A DNA stretch of 46,782 nucleotides from Lysobacteraceae bacterium (lineage in GTDB: Bacteria > Pseudomonadota > Gammaproteobacteria > Xanthomonadales > BQJN01), in the NCBI GenBank assembly GCA_021604725.1, contig BQJN01000028.1, positions 1-46,782 of the forward strand, given 5' to 3'. Within the stretch, counting starts at the first letter, position 1, and the number at the start of each line of letters is the position of its first letter. The translations under genes were made by a program, and so were the position numbers. Below, piece by piece: positions 1 to 9,153 of the stretch. The notes under the pieces are model-generated. The model worked only from the letters and a program-made list of their open reading frames with translations. It was not told the origin of the DNA and did not search any database.

Positions 1-798
1 GTCGGCGGGTTGTTTCTGTACTGGAAGAACTTTGGGTCCTCGGGGCATGAAGATTTTGACAGCCAGCCGGTGATCAGCCGATTCCGGCGGTGCGCGGCTG
101 GAAATGCACGTATCAACCGCGAAGGAAAATCATTTCTTAGAGCCAGGGATGTGGTGCGAGCAGGTATTCACTACAGTGAGCTGATTCGTGGGCAGTATCA
201 GATTGATACGGAAAAGATTAAGGGTTGTGTCAATCCGGTGGTGTCGGAACGCGAGCCTAGCCATCAACTGGCCCAGATCAATCACTACATCATCAAGTCA
301 AAACAGGAATATACGGAGAAGATATCCAGGGGCAGCGCTGGGCGGCATTCCAGCTCGCCGTTGCGGGCAGTCGACGCGTTTGCCAAGTTCGATCAGAACG
401 ACGAGGAAGATCATATTGCAGACCGCTGGCAGACCGAGGTGCTGGAAGAGCTTGCGACGTTGAAGTCGTTGCTGAGCGGCGAGCCCGAAGGCGAGATTGA
501 GCTGGTCGAGACCTATTGGAATGCCGTGTACGGCAGGGTGCGCTCTGATCGGCCGGTAGACATACGACTGTTGATCAATAACCGTTTTGAATTCTTCAGG
601 CCTTGCCGTGGCCCAATGAATGATGGCTACCGGTATTTTCGCTTTGACCTGTATCAGCGCCCACTCAATCCGGGGGATGAGGCTTGTTTTCAACTACGAG
701 GTGGCGGCCCGGTCACCTGGCTTAAGGTTGATTCGCCGCTGCAGCCGGACCGACCCCGTCGGCCACCGCCCGGGTCGGCAAACTATCAGGCTGATTGA
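1..798 (+). CDS. Glycosyltransferase family 2/92-like protein, 3' part
   Basis: The reading frame is already open at base 1, so the N-terminal catalytic part lies outside the window. The visible protein begins with a Tyr-Trp-Lys-Asn-Phe-Gly-Ser-Ser-Gly-His stretch. Further on it has an Ile-Asn-His-Tyr-Ile-Ile-Lys-Ser segment followed by a Lys-x8-Arg-Gly-like segment (about residues 93-110). This pattern is typical of the C-terminal half of Glyco_tranf_2_4/GT92-type glycosyltransferases, which transfer sugars to cell-surface glycans. The C-terminal ~100 residues are acidic and then Pro/Arg-rich, and I do not recognise a domain there. The gene runs into the convergent SRPBCC gene with a 13-bp overlap of the stop regions. 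Donor and acceptor cannot be told from this fragment. Confidence 0.65.
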   Translation, partial: VGGLFLYWKNFGSSGHEDFDSQPVISRFRRCAAGNARINREGKSFLRARDVVRAGIHYSELIRGQYQIDTEKIKGCVNPVVSEREPSHQLAQINHYIIKSKQEYTEKISRGSAGRHSSSPLRAVDAFAKFDQNDEEDHIADRWQTEVLEELATLKSLLSGEPEGEIELVETYWNAVYGRVRSDRPVDIRLLINNRFEFFRPCRGPMNDGYRYFRFDLYQRPLNPGDEACFQLRGGGPVTWLKVDSPLQPDRPRRPPPGSANYQAD

Positions 799-1238
799 TT
801 CGCAGCACGCGATAACAACTTGCTGAATGCTTTGCTGATGCCTGGTGCGATCATCCTCTCAATCAATCGCCCAATCAGCGGTGTCGTGACCGAGAACGTG
901 CTGGTCCACTCTACTTGAGTACCATCGGCGTGCGGTTGCAGTTGCACACGGCCGCCGTGGTGGTCCAGGGCTAGAAATCGACCAACGCTTCCACCCAGTT
1001 CTACGATTTTGTACTCGTAATGATCAGGCCGCTGAAATGCGACGATGTCCTCGACGAAGATAATGGACTTGGCGTTGACTACGCGTCTGGCGCCAAGGCC
1101 ATTTTTCTCCTCGTTTCCGGGTTGGGTGATCCGGCACTGCAAGGCACCCCCAGACAGAAAACGCTCATGGTCGGCGATTAGCGCAAAGGCCTGTTCTGGC
1201 TCAAGCGTTAGTGTTTGAGAAACATTGATTGTCTGCAT
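786..1238 (-). CDS. SRPBCC (polyketide cyclase/START-like) family protein
   Basis: About 150 residues. It opens with a beta strand (Gln-Thr-Leu-Thr-Leu-Glu-Pro) and a 'EQAFALIADHERF' helix, then has alternating strands and a long C-terminal helix (Leu-Ile-Glu-Arg-Met-Ile-Ala-Pro-Gly-Ile). This is the usual SRPBCC helix-grip layout, which binds a small hydrophobic ligand in the cytoplasm. I chose the ATG at 1236-1238 over a frame extending 20 codons further upstream, because an AGGAGG lies in front of it (spacing somewhat long at about 14) and homologues begin near this point. The gene follows the DASS transporter stop by 7 bp, so the two are probably one transcript. The ligand is unknown; the link to a dicarboxylate transporter is positional only. 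Confidence 0.7.
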   Translation of the reverse strand: MQTINVSQTLTLEPEQAFALIADHERFLSGGALQCRITQPGNEEKNGLGARRVVNAKSIIFVEDIVAFQRPDHYEYKIVELGGSVGRFLALDHHGGRVQLQPHADGTQVEWTSTFSVTTPLIGRLIERMIAPGISKAFSKLLSRAANQSA

Positions 1239-1245
1239 AGGACTG

Positions 1246-2625
1246 CTACAGGCCTCCTGTAAGCCAAAACAGCGTTGCGATGATGACTGCGCCGGCAAGG
1301 TTTAATTGCAGGCCTTTGCGGGCCATGGTTTCGATCGGGACCCGACCGGATCCATACATTACCGCGTTTGGTGCGGTAGCTACGGGCAGCATGAATGCGC
1401 AGCTGGCACTGATTGCTGCCGGTGCCATAAAGACGGCGGGGTCGACACCAACGACAGTGCCAGCGGTGGCCAGGATCGGCATCAGCAGCGTTGTTGTCGC
1501 GGTATTGCTGGTCACCTCGGTGAGGAAGGTTACCGACAGGCAGATAATGAGAAGTACCAGCAGCGGTGGCAGGTCAGTCAGACCAGTCAGTCCATTGCCG
1601 ATCGCGCCGCTAAGGCCGGTCGCGGTAAATGCCTTGGCGATGGCGATACCACCGGCGAACAGCAGCAAGACGCCCCAGGGGATTTTGGCAGCCGCCTCCC
1701 AGGTCAACAATTTCTTGCCACGGCCATCGGGAATCAGGAACAACAAGATGACAGCGATCAGGGCTACTGCAGCGTCGTTGGCACCTGGCAATCCAAACCA
1801 TTGGCTCCAACCACCAAACGGTTCTTTGCGTGTCACCCAAGCCACTGCGGTGCAGGCAAATAGTATTAGCACGCGGCGCTCGGCGGTTTGCCACTTGCCA
1901 GTGACCGGGATGTCGGCGACGTGGTCGGATTGCAGTTTGCGAGTCATCACCCAGGCGATGATCGGCAGCATGCAGATGACCACCGGAACGCCGACCTGCA
2001 TCCAATCAAGGAAACTGGGTTCGGTGCCTGTTGTTTCCTGATAGACCTTCATAAAGATCAGGTTCGGCGGTGTGCCTATGGGCGTGCCAATGCCGCCGAC
2101 CGAAGCGGCGTAGGCAATCGACAACAACAGGCAGGCGGCCAGCTTCTTGTCGGTGCTTCCTTCAAGCGCGGCCAGGGCAACAGGCAACAGCATCAGTGTG
2201 GTTGCCGTGTTCGAGATCCACATACTTAGCACCGCCGCTGCCAACATGAATCCGAACACCAGGCGCTTGGGGTTGTGGCCGCCAATCAGGTTGACCATGC
2301 CAAGGGCCACACGTCGATGTGCACCGGAGTGAGACATGGCCTGCGAAAGAATGAACCCACCCAGCAACAACAGGATCATTGGATTGCCGTAGGATTGGCC
2401 GACCTCATTGGGTGTGAGAACGCCAAACAGAGGAAACAAGGCCAGCGGTAGCAATGAGGTGACCGGCATCGGTATCGGCTCGAATACCCACCATACTGCG
2501 CACAGTGTGGTGATTGCCGCCGCCACCTGGGCTTGAGCTGACCAGCCGCCAGCCGCCAGTAAAGTACTGACGAGCAGCGCCAATAACGGGCCGGCAAACA
2601 AGGCAAGGGTTCGAGTTGTTTTCAC
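1246..2625 (-). CDS. DASS/SLC13 family sodium:anion symporter
   Basis: This 459-residue, highly hydrophobic inner-membrane protein is the usual length for the divalent anion:Na+ symporter family (VcINDY, SdcS, CitT relatives), which import succinate, malate, citrate or sulfate. Both family signature Ser-Asn-Thr motifs are present (about residues 138-140 and 373-375). In known structures they form the Na+ and carboxylate sites in the two inverted repeats. A Gly-Gly-Ile-Gly-Thr-Pro-Ile-Gly-Thr-Pro-Pro-Asn segment lies between them. Translation starts at GTG 2623-2625: the nearby ATG (2639 region) is in another frame and stops at once, and a GGAG sits about 9 bases before the GTG. It is probably co-transcribed with the SRPBCC gene. 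Substrate specificity cannot be read from the sequence. Confidence 0.88.
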   Translation of the reverse strand: MKTTRTLALFAGPLLALLVSTLLAAGGWSAQAQVAAAITTLCAVWWVFEPIPMPVTSLLPLALFPLFGVLTPNEVGQSYGNPMILLLLGGFILSQAMSHSGAHRRVALGMVNLIGGHNPKRLVFGFMLAAAVLSMWISNTATTLMLLPVALAALEGSTDKKLAACLLLSIAYAASVGGIGTPIGTPPNLIFMKVYQETTGTEPSFLDWMQVGVPVVICMLPIIAWVMTRKLQSDHVADIPVTGKWQTAERRVLILFACTAVAWVTRKEPFGGWSQWFGLPGANDAAVALIAVILLFLIPDGRGKKLLTWEAAAKIPWGVLLLFAGGIAIAKAFTATGLSGAIGNGLTGLTDLPPLLVLLIICLSVTFLTEVTSNTATTTLLMPILATAGTVVGVDPAVFMAPAAISASCAFMLPVATAPNAVMYGSGRVPIETMARKGLQLNLAGAVIIATLFWLTGGL

Positions 2626-2825
2626 TAATCGTGCTCCATGGCAATGATCGGGGTCAGTTTTTGTGGCAATACCATACTCTGTTCGCTTGCAAAGGGTTCG
2701 GCTACATCAATATGATAGGCGAGTCACCGTCGCCACGACGGACGGGGAAATATGGCATTGAGGGGCCATGGGCCATTTCAATGTAGAATGAATTTTTGAC
2801 TCTAACCAAGTTAAGGGCCGAGATA

Positions 2826-4925
2826 ATGCGACAAAAAATCCTGATACCGGTGCTACTACTGATTCTGGGAGCCTGCTCAAGCGGTAGCAATAGCCCCAGG
2901 GCAGTGCCCGCGCCACCGGCAACCAACAACGACGGTAGTCCCGTCACTGGCATTATCACTGCCAATTTCAATCCAAGTATTGCGGTCGTACCGTTTCCGA
3001 CCAACCTGCTGTTGTTGGGAACGACTGATCTGACGCTCAACATTCCAAGCAGTGACCCAACGGATATCAGCAATCCGGTCAATGCCATGAATGCCATTGA
3101 TGGGTTTTCTACCAGCGCGCCTTGGTCTACAGGCTTCAGCGCAGCACCGCGACCCGAGTCTGTTGTGCCAGGTAGCAGCGTTCGACTGTTCGAAGTTGCC
3201 TTGACCGGCCCTGGTGGCGGCGTCGTTGGTATCGTTCGTGAATTGCAGCCGGGTGCCGAGTATGTCGCTGTGGCTTCGGGACAGAATGTTGTAATTCTGC
3301 CGACCAAGCCACTGCCGGAATTGACCAGCTTCATGGCGGTAGTCACCGATGGCATCACCGACTCGCGTGGTAACGACGCGACGCCTGATCAGGCTTACTT
3401 CATCGCCAAACGCACCGCGCCGTTGGTCGATGCGCAAGGCAACAGCACCGACCCGTTGCTGGACAACGCGACAGCTCAGGCCTTGGAGCCGCTGCGCCAG
3501 TTGACCAACTCGCAAGAGTTTGCAGCGGCGTCAGTCGGCATTTCGCGTGACGATATCGTGATCAGCTGGGTGGCCACCACACAGTCAATTTCACCGGTGA
3601 TGGGAGCTGTTCGCTCAACCACCACAGCGCAGACCTCATCCATTGTTCCCAGTGGCCTGACAACCGCAGCTATCGGTTTGAATGGCATCGCTGATATTCA
3701 TATTGGCTACATGGAAACGCCGTACTATCTGGAAGCGTTCAGCGCTACCAACCCGCTCGGACCACTGCAGGGGCGCTGGGAAGCAGCACCAGGTGCTTAC
3801 GTTCCACCATTCGACGCTTTTGGATTGGACCCAACGTCGACCAATGTCACCTTCGCCAACCCGTTCCCGGTAGTGAAGTCGACAGAAGGCATTCCAGTCA
3901 TCATTACCATTCCAAATGCGGGCAGCGGCCAGGCCAAGCCAGCTTCTGGGTGGCCAGTGGCTATTTTCCAGCACGGCATTACAGGCAATCGCACGCAGAT
4001 GTTGGCTATCGCTGAAACCATGGCTCTGGCCGGGTTCGCAACAGTGGCCATCGACTTGCCGCTGCACGGCGTGACCGATGTCACCAGCCCGTTCTATGTG
4101 GGCAATACGCCGTTTGCTGCGGTGGCGACTGAGCGCACTTTTGATGTCGACTACATCAACAACGACACCAGCGCTCCTGGTCCAGACGGCATGATCGATG
4201 GCTCCGGCGCGCACATGATCAACTTGCAGAGTCTGGTCACCTCACGCGACAACCTGCGCCAGGCCAGTGCGGATTTGTCCACCTTGTCAGTAACCATTCC
4301 GACCATGGATGTTGATCTGGACACGGTGCCCGATTTCGATGGCGCGCGTATTCAGATCGTCGCTTTGTCGCTGGGCTCTATCGTCAGCACCCCGTTCCTC
4401 GCGGTTGAACCGACGGTAAGCACAGGGGTCTTGTCAGCACCCGGTGGCGGTATTCCGAGAATGCTCGAAGCATCACCAACCTTCGGTCCGACCATTCAAG
4501 GCGGTTTGGCCGCCGCAGGTGTCTTGCCGGGAACGCCGGAATACGACCAATTCTTCCTCGCCGCGCAAACCGTGGTCGATAGCGCAGACCCGATCAACTG
4601 GTCTGCAGCGGCTGCCGCCGGCAATTCAATCCTGATTCAGGAAATCCTGGGTGACCAGGTGATTCCGAACTTCGTCGCCACGGCGCCGTTGTCAGGAACC
4701 GAGCCAATGATTGCGATGATGCAGCTAGCGCCGTTGACTGAGTCGGTAGTCGACCCAGGCGGCATTCGTCGTGTTGCTCGCGTCATCGGCGGATCGCATG
4801 GTTCTCTACTTGATCCAACCACCTCATTCGACGTCACTGTCGAATTGCAGGGCGAAGCGGCCTCAATGTTCGCCAGTGATGGCCTGGCGGTTCAAGTCAC
4901 GAATCCGCAAGTGCTGGCACAGTAG
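2826..4925 (+). CDS. VolA/Pla-1-like surface lipoprotein lipase
   Basis: About 699 residues. The N terminus is a short lipoprotein signal ending in Leu-Gly-Ala-Cys, with Cys17 as the lipidation site. This fixes the start at ATG 2826 rather than an upstream TTG. The segment 'AVVPFPTNLLL' and the following strands match the N-terminal domain of bacterial virulence-factor lipases (Pla-1/cef, VolA family). The C-terminal half is an alpha/beta hydrolase: oxyanion-type His-Gly-Ile-Thr-Gly at residue 383, nucleophile Ser515 in Ala-Leu-Ser-Leu-Gly (AxSxG, not the common GxSxG), probable acid Asp610 in Gly-Asp-Gln-Val-Ile-Pro, and catalytic His658 in Gly-Gly-Ser-His-Gly. VolA is a surface-exposed lysophospholipase that feeds fatty acids to the outer-membrane FadL channel. 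Here the next gene encodes a DUF1302 outer-membrane protein, so a similar hydrolyse-then-import role is inferred. Confidence 0.8.
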   Translation: MRQKILIPVLLLILGACSSGSNSPRAVPAPPATNNDGSPVTGIITANFNPSIAVVPFPTNLLLLGTTDLTLNIPSSDPTDISNPVNAMNAIDGFSTSAPWSTGFSAAPRPESVVPGSSVRLFEVALTGPGGGVVGIVRELQPGAEYVAVASGQNVVILPTKPLPELTSFMAVVTDGITDSRGNDATPDQAYFIAKRTAPLVDAQGNSTDPLLDNATAQALEPLRQLTNSQEFAAASVGISRDDIVISWVATTQSISPVMGAVRSTTTAQTSSIVPSGLTTAAIGLNGIADIHIGYMETPYYLEAFSATNPLGPLQGRWEAAPGAYVPPFDAFGLDPTSTNVTFANPFPVVKSTEGIPVIITIPNAGSGQAKPASGWPVAIFQHGITGNRTQMLAIAETMALAGFATVAIDLPLHGVTDVTSPFYVGNTPFAAVATERTFDVDYINNDTSAPGPDGMIDGSGAHMINLQSLVTSRDNLRQASADLSTLSVTIPTMDVDLDTVPDFDGARIQIVALSLGSIVSTPFLAVEPTVSTGVLSAPGGGIPRMLEASPTFGPTIQGGLAAAGVLPGTPEYDQFFLAAQTVVDSADPINWSAAAAAGNSILIQEILGDQVIPNFVATAPLSGTEPMIAMMQLAPLTESVVDPGGIRRVARVIGGSHGSLLDPTTSFDVTVELQGEAASMFASDGLAVQVTNPQVLAQ

Positions 4926-4936
4926 GGGATACCAAT

Positions 4937-6760
4937 ATGAAACAGCAACAAAACATGCACACGGGGATTCAAGCCATGAAAAAGCCAGCTTCGCGCATCT
5001 TGCGCAGAGCGATTCTGGCCGCCCTGGCCAGCAGCTTTGCGCTGGCCGGCTCCAACGCTAACGCCTTTGAGTTCGACACCGATGGTGATTGGACGGTTAG
5101 TTGGGATACTACGGTCTCCTACGGTGCCTCATGGCGCGTACAGGAACGCGACAAGAACAACATCGGTAAGGTCAAGAATGATCCTTTCGTTGTTCTTTTG
5201 CCGAACGACCAACAGCGGGCAACGATTGGTCGCTGGTCGGTCAACTCCGATGATGGCAACCTCAATTACGACGATGGCGACCTGATCTCCAACGCCGTCA
5301 AAGTAACCACCGAGCTCGATTTTTCAAACGGCCAATGGGGCGGCTTCGTTCGCGCCACGGGTTTCTATGACTTTGAGAACGCGGATAACGACAAGCTGTC
5401 GCAAACGGCACAGGACATCGTCGGCAAGCGCATTCGTTTGTTGGATGCCTTCCTGTGGTCTGACTACACCATTGGCGAACGTTACGGCACGGTCCGGGCC
5501 GGTCGTCAGGTGGTTAGCTGGGGTGAGTCAACCTTCATTCAGGGTGGCATCAATATCATCAACCCGGTCGACGTTTCCCAGGTTCGCATCGCTGGTGCAG
5601 AATTGAAGGAAGTCTTTCTGCCGCAGAACATGCTGTGGAGCAGTCTTGATTTTACCGATAACCTGTCGGCCGAAGGCGTCCTCATGCTGGAGTATGATCC
5701 ACTTGAGCCCGATCCTGCCGGCAGCTATTTCTCAACCAACGACTTTGCTACCCCTGGTGGCCAGTTCGTGATGTTGGGCTTCGGTACGGTACCTGAAGGC
5801 TTCCCGGGGGCAACTATCGCTCGCGCGCCAAACCGCGAACCTAAGGACAGCGATGTTCAAGGTGGTTTGGCCTTACGCTATTACTCTGAAGCCCTCAACG
5901 GCACAGAGTTCGGCGCATTTTTCTTCAACTACCACAGCCGCTTGCCGCTGATTTCCGGAACTTCTGTGACCAACTCGTCGCCGGAATCTGGTGAGTACTT
6001 CGTGGAGTACCCGAAAAATATTCGCCTGTTCGGTTTGAGTTTCAACACCACTTTGGGCACATGGGCCTGGTCGGGTGAGTACAGCTACCGTCCGAACCAG
6101 CCATTGCAGATTGATGACGTCGAGGTTCTGTTCTCAGCACTGAGCCCACTCAACGCCGCTATTGGTGCACCGGGCAACCAGTTCATCAGCCAGCTTGGCG
6201 ACTATGGCTTCGGCGAGTACATTCAGGGCTATGAGCGTCATGAAGTGTCGCAACTGCAAACCACCTTTACCAAGCTGTTCGGGCCGGACAACATCTTCAA
6301 GGCCGACCAGATCGCCTTCGCATTCGAAGTAGGCGGAACCAAGGTTTGGGATTTGCCCGACAAGGACGTACTGCGTTATCAAGGTAACGGTACAGATACC
6401 GGCGGTGGTCCTGATGTCACCACGGGTCATCTGCGGAACCCTGAAACACAAGCAGGTGGTTTTGCCGACAGTTTTGCCTGGGGTTATCGAACCATTGCTC
6501 GTTTGGACTACAACAGCGCGTTCGGATCGCCTCTGACTCTGTCACCGCGAGTTGGTTTTAACCACGACGTGAACGGTATTGCACCGGGACCGGGCGGCAA
6601 CTTCATCGAAGGGCGTCGCGCTTTGACCTTGGGTCTGGACTGGAACTACCTGAACAAATGGACAGGAACCATTGGCTATACTCGATACATGGGTGCCAAG
6701 GCGTATAACCTGATCCATGACCGGGATTTCATCACCACCAACATCAAGTACTCCTTCTAA
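4937..6760 (+). CDS. DUF1302 family outer-membrane protein
   Basis: About 607 residues. A basic N terminus and a hydrophobic stretch (Ala-Ile-Leu-Ala-Ala-Leu-Ala-Ser-Ser) end in Ala-Asn-Ala, a signal-peptidase I site. The mature protein starts with Phe-Glu-Phe-Asp-Thr-Asp-Gly-Asp-Trp and continues with many aromatic, alternating strands. It ends in a terminal strand finishing with Tyr-Ser-Phe, as expected of an outer-membrane beta-barrel. The pattern is that of DUF1302, which is usually found next to DUF1329 and an RND/MMPL gene. Two starts are plausible: ATG 4937 with GGGG 8 bases upstream, or ATG 4976 with ACGGGG 9 bases upstream, which gives a more typical signal peptide. It lies 11 bp after the lipase stop. 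Its function is not established; passage of hydrophobic substrate through the outer membrane is inferred. Confidence 0.82.
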   Translation: MKQQQNMHTGIQAMKKPASRILRRAILAALASSFALAGSNANAFEFDTDGDWTVSWDTTVSYGASWRVQERDKNNIGKVKNDPFVVLLPNDQQRATIGRWSVNSDDGNLNYDDGDLISNAVKVTTELDFSNGQWGGFVRATGFYDFENADNDKLSQTAQDIVGKRIRLLDAFLWSDYTIGERYGTVRAGRQVVSWGESTFIQGGINIINPVDVSQVRIAGAELKEVFLPQNMLWSSLDFTDNLSAEGVLMLEYDPLEPDPAGSYFSTNDFATPGGQFVMLGFGTVPEGFPGATIARAPNREPKDSDVQGGLALRYYSEALNGTEFGAFFFNYHSRLPLISGTSVTNSSPESGEYFVEYPKNIRLFGLSFNTTLGTWAWSGEYSYRPNQPLQIDDVEVLFSALSPLNAAIGAPGNQFISQLGDYGFGEYIQGYERHEVSQLQTTFTKLFGPDNIFKADQIAFAFEVGGTKVWDLPDKDVLRYQGNGTDTGGGPDVTTGHLRNPETQAGGFADSFAWGYRTIARLDYNSAFGSPLTLSPRVGFNHDVNGIAPGPGGNFIEGRRALTLGLDWNYLNKWTGTIGYTRYMGAKAYNLIHDRDFITTNIKYSF

Positions 6761-6773
6761 ATCGAGGCCGACT

Positions 6774-8126
6774 ATGAAACTGAATAAAATTCTTGTTCCA
6801 GCCCTCGCTGCGTTGATTCCGGCGATTGGATTGGCCGGCCCCAAACCCGATCAGATCGAGCGCCTGGGTGCCGATCTGACGCCGATGGGTTCTGAGCGTG
6901 CCGGTAACGCCGATGGCACCATTCCAGCATGGGATGGTGGTATCACCGAACCGCCCGCTGGCTATAGCGTTGGTGATCACCACCAGAACCCGTTCCCGGA
7001 AGATCGCCCGCTGTATACGATCACTGCGGAAAACTACATGGACTACGCCGAGCAACTGTCGCCCGGTCAGCAAGCCATGTTTGCGCGGTATCCGACCTAC
7101 ATCATGAAGGTCTATCCGAGTCGTCGCACCACGTCATTTCCGCAGTACGTTTATGACGCGACCATGGAAAATGGCAAGGTGGCGACTCTGACCGCAGATG
7201 GTGAGGGTGTAACCAACGCCAGCGTCGGTTTTCCATTTCCGTTTCCCGAGAATGCCTATGAGCTGATGTGGAACCACAAGCTCAAGTTCAAAGGTGTAGG
7301 TGGCGTTCGTTACAACAACCAGGTGGCACCAACAACGGGTGGTAGCTACACCGTAGTGAAACTGCGTGAAGAGCTGTTGGGCTTGTACTACAGAGAGGGC
7401 ATTACCCAGGAAGAGATCGGCAACATCCTGCTGTACTTCTATCAGGTGGTTGAAGCACCAGCTCGTTTGGCTGGCAACGTGTTGCTGGTTCACGAAACAC
7501 TGGATCAGATCAAGACCCCACGCCAGGCCTGGATCTACAACCCTGGTCAACGCCGCGTACGTCGTGCACCTAACGTTGCCTACGACAATCCGGGTACCGC
7601 CTCCGATGGCCTACGCACCAATGACATGACCGACATGTTCAACGGCGCAATGGACCGATTCGACTGGACTGTTGTTGGCAAGCGCGAAATGCTGGTTCCG
7701 TACAACAGCTACGATGCGCACTCAGGCGACCTCGATTACGATGATCTGGTACGTCCGGGGCACTTGAACCCGGATGTGATGCGCTATGAGTTGCATCGTG
7801 TATGGGTTATCGATGCCAACCTGAAAGATGGCATGCGTCATATCAACAAGCGACGCACCTACTATCTCGATGAGGACAGCTATCAGATCATGTTGGTCGA
7901 TCACTACGATAACCGTGACCAGCTGTGGCGTTTCTCTGAGGCGCATTCGATAAATTACTACGATGTGCCGCTGTTCTGGAGCACCATCGAAAGCCACCAT
8001 GACCTGCAGTCAGGACGTTACGTTGCAGTCGGCCTCGATAACCAGGATGCGGTGAACACCTTTAACATCGAGATGAATGCTGCTGAGTACACGCCGGCTT
8101 CATTGCGCAAACGTGGTCGTCGATAA
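6774..8126 (+). CDS. DUF1329 family periplasmic protein
   Basis: About 450 residues. Start ATG 6774 is preceded by GAGG at 6-base spacing and gives a clear signal peptide (Met-Lys-Leu-Asn-Lys, then a hydrophobic core ending Gly-Leu-Ala-Gly). An in-frame upstream start inside the DUF1302 gene would bury this signal and is rejected. The early segment 'ERLGADLTPMGSERAGNADG' and the Trp-Asp-Gly-Gly-Ile repeat just after it are characteristic of DUF1329. Members have been compared structurally to LolB/LolA-like lipid-binding folds, so carrying a hydrophobic ligand across the periplasm is a reasonable inference. It sits 13 bp downstream of DUF1302, the normal pairing for these families. A terminator-like hairpin follows at 8161. 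Confidence 0.82.
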   Translation: MKLNKILVPALAALIPAIGLAGPKPDQIERLGADLTPMGSERAGNADGTIPAWDGGITEPPAGYSVGDHHQNPFPEDRPLYTITAENYMDYAEQLSPGQQAMFARYPTYIMKVYPSRRTTSFPQYVYDATMENGKVATLTADGEGVTNASVGFPFPFPENAYELMWNHKLKFKGVGGVRYNNQVAPTTGGSYTVVKLREELLGLYYREGITQEEIGNILLYFYQVVEAPARLAGNVLLVHETLDQIKTPRQAWIYNPGQRRVRRAPNVAYDNPGTASDGLRTNDMTDMFNGAMDRFDWTVVGKREMLVPYNSYDAHSGDLDYDDLVRPGHLNPDVMRYELHRVWVIDANLKDGMRHINKRRTYYLDEDSYQIMLVDHYDNRDQLWRFSEAHSINYYDVPLFWSTIESHHDLQSGRYVAVGLDNQDAVNTFNIEMNAAEYTPASLRKRGRR

Positions 8127-8160
8127 TCGTTCGCGTCTGCCAAAAATGAGTTGATACATT

Positions 8161-8184
8161 GGGGCCGCACTGCGGCCCCTTTTC
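8161..8184 (+). terminator. Intra-locus rho-independent terminator/attenuator
   Basis: An 8-bp GC-only stem (GGGGCCGC / GCGGCCCC) with a 3-base loop is followed at once by TTTTCGTT. It lies between the DUF1329 stop and the YCF48 start. The short U tract suggests partial read-through, which would make the outer-membrane and periplasmic genes more abundant than the transporter genes downstream. Confidence 0.65.
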
Positions 8185-8214
8185 GTTCGTAGATCATGAG
8201 ACTTGAGAGGGAAC

Positions 8215-9153
8215 ATGCGACCAATAATCATTAGTTGTGTTCTGATGTTGTTGCCATGGGCCGGTATCGCCCAGGACATCGAGCCGATGCCTGCCGAGAA
8301 GATGCCGCTAGCCGCAGAACGGTTGTTGCTGGACATTCATTCCACGGGTTCGCGGATGATCGCCGTGGGTACACGAGGTCATGTCTTGTACAGTGACGAC
8401 GGTGAGCAATGGTCTCAGGCTGAAGTGCCGGTTCGAGCGGCGCTGACCGCGGTGCACGGTGTTGGTGATTTGCTGTGGGCAGTTGGTCATGATGCAGCAA
8501 TCATCCATAGCGCCGATGCGGGGGCAAGCTGGCAATTGCAGTTCTTTGAGCCTGATCTGCAGCAACCGCTGCTTGACGTCTACTTTATGGATGCCGATAA
8601 CGGCATTGCGGTCGGTGCCTACGGCATGATCGTTCGCACTGACGATGGTGGCGCCACCTGGTATGACGATCTGATCCACGAAGAATACGACTACCACCTC
8701 AACGCCATCGCGCCCGTTGAAGGACAAACACTGGTCATTGCTGCCGAGGCAGGCAACGGCTTTCGTTCGATGGACGGTGGTGAAACCTGGGACTGGTTCG
8801 AATACCCCTATTTGGGATCAATGTTCGGTTTGCTGGTCCTTAACAACAATCAGTTGTTGAGCTTTGGTCTGCGCGGCCACATCCAGTCGTCCAATGACCT
8901 TGGCGACAGTTGGCGCGAACCGAACAGTGGCATCGAAGATAGCTTGTTCGGTGGCATGGTCGCCAGTGACGGTAGCGTAATTTTAGTCGGTGCAAATGGT
9001 GCCATTCTGACGCGAAATGGCGGGCAATGGCAGCAGCATCGGCACCAGGACGACGCGGATCTCTCCGCGATTGTCGAGTTTGACGGCAAGTATTTTGTGG
9101 TCGGCGAACGCGGAATCGCCACCTGGGCGCAAGACGGCGAGGGGGCTGAGTAA
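8215..9153 (+). CDS. YCF48/BNR-repeat beta-propeller, exported
   Basis: About 312 residues. The start is ATG 8215 with GAGAGGGA directly upstream; a TTG 12 bases earlier is less likely. A signal peptide (Arg-Pro-Ile-Ile-Ile ... Gly-Ile-Ala-Gln) is followed by repeated Asp-Asp-Gly-Gly-x-Thr-Trp and Ser-x-Asp-Ala-Gly-x-Ser-Trp motifs spaced about 40-50 residues apart. These are Asp-box blades of the YCF48/sortilin-like propeller. In plastids and cyanobacteria Ycf48 is a photosystem II assembly factor, but in proteobacteria this family is commonly found beside MMPL-type RND genes. Its stop (TAA) overlaps the next ATG by one base, so it is translationally coupled to the RND gene. A role as a periplasmic partner or assembly factor of that transporter is inferred. 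Confidence 0.82.
   Translation: MRPIIISCVLMLLPWAGIAQDIEPMPAEKMPLAAERLLLDIHSTGSRMIAVGTRGHVLYSDDGEQWSQAEVPVRAALTAVHGVGDLLWAVGHDAAIIHSADAGASWQLQFFEPDLQQPLLDVYFMDADNGIAVGAYGMIVRTDDGGATWYDDLIHEEYDYHLNAIAPVEGQTLVIAAEAGNGFRSMDGGETWDWFEYPYLGSMFGLLVLNNNQLLSFGLRGHIQSSNDLGDSWREPNSGIEDSLFGGMVASDGSVILVGANGAILTRNGGQWQQHRHQDDADLSAIVEFDGKYFVVGERGIATWAQDGEGAE

Noticed and set aside
1280-2041. A 253-residue plus-strand frame opposite the DASS transporter
   Set aside because: It is an antisense shadow of a clear, full-length SLC13 gene with no domain of its own.
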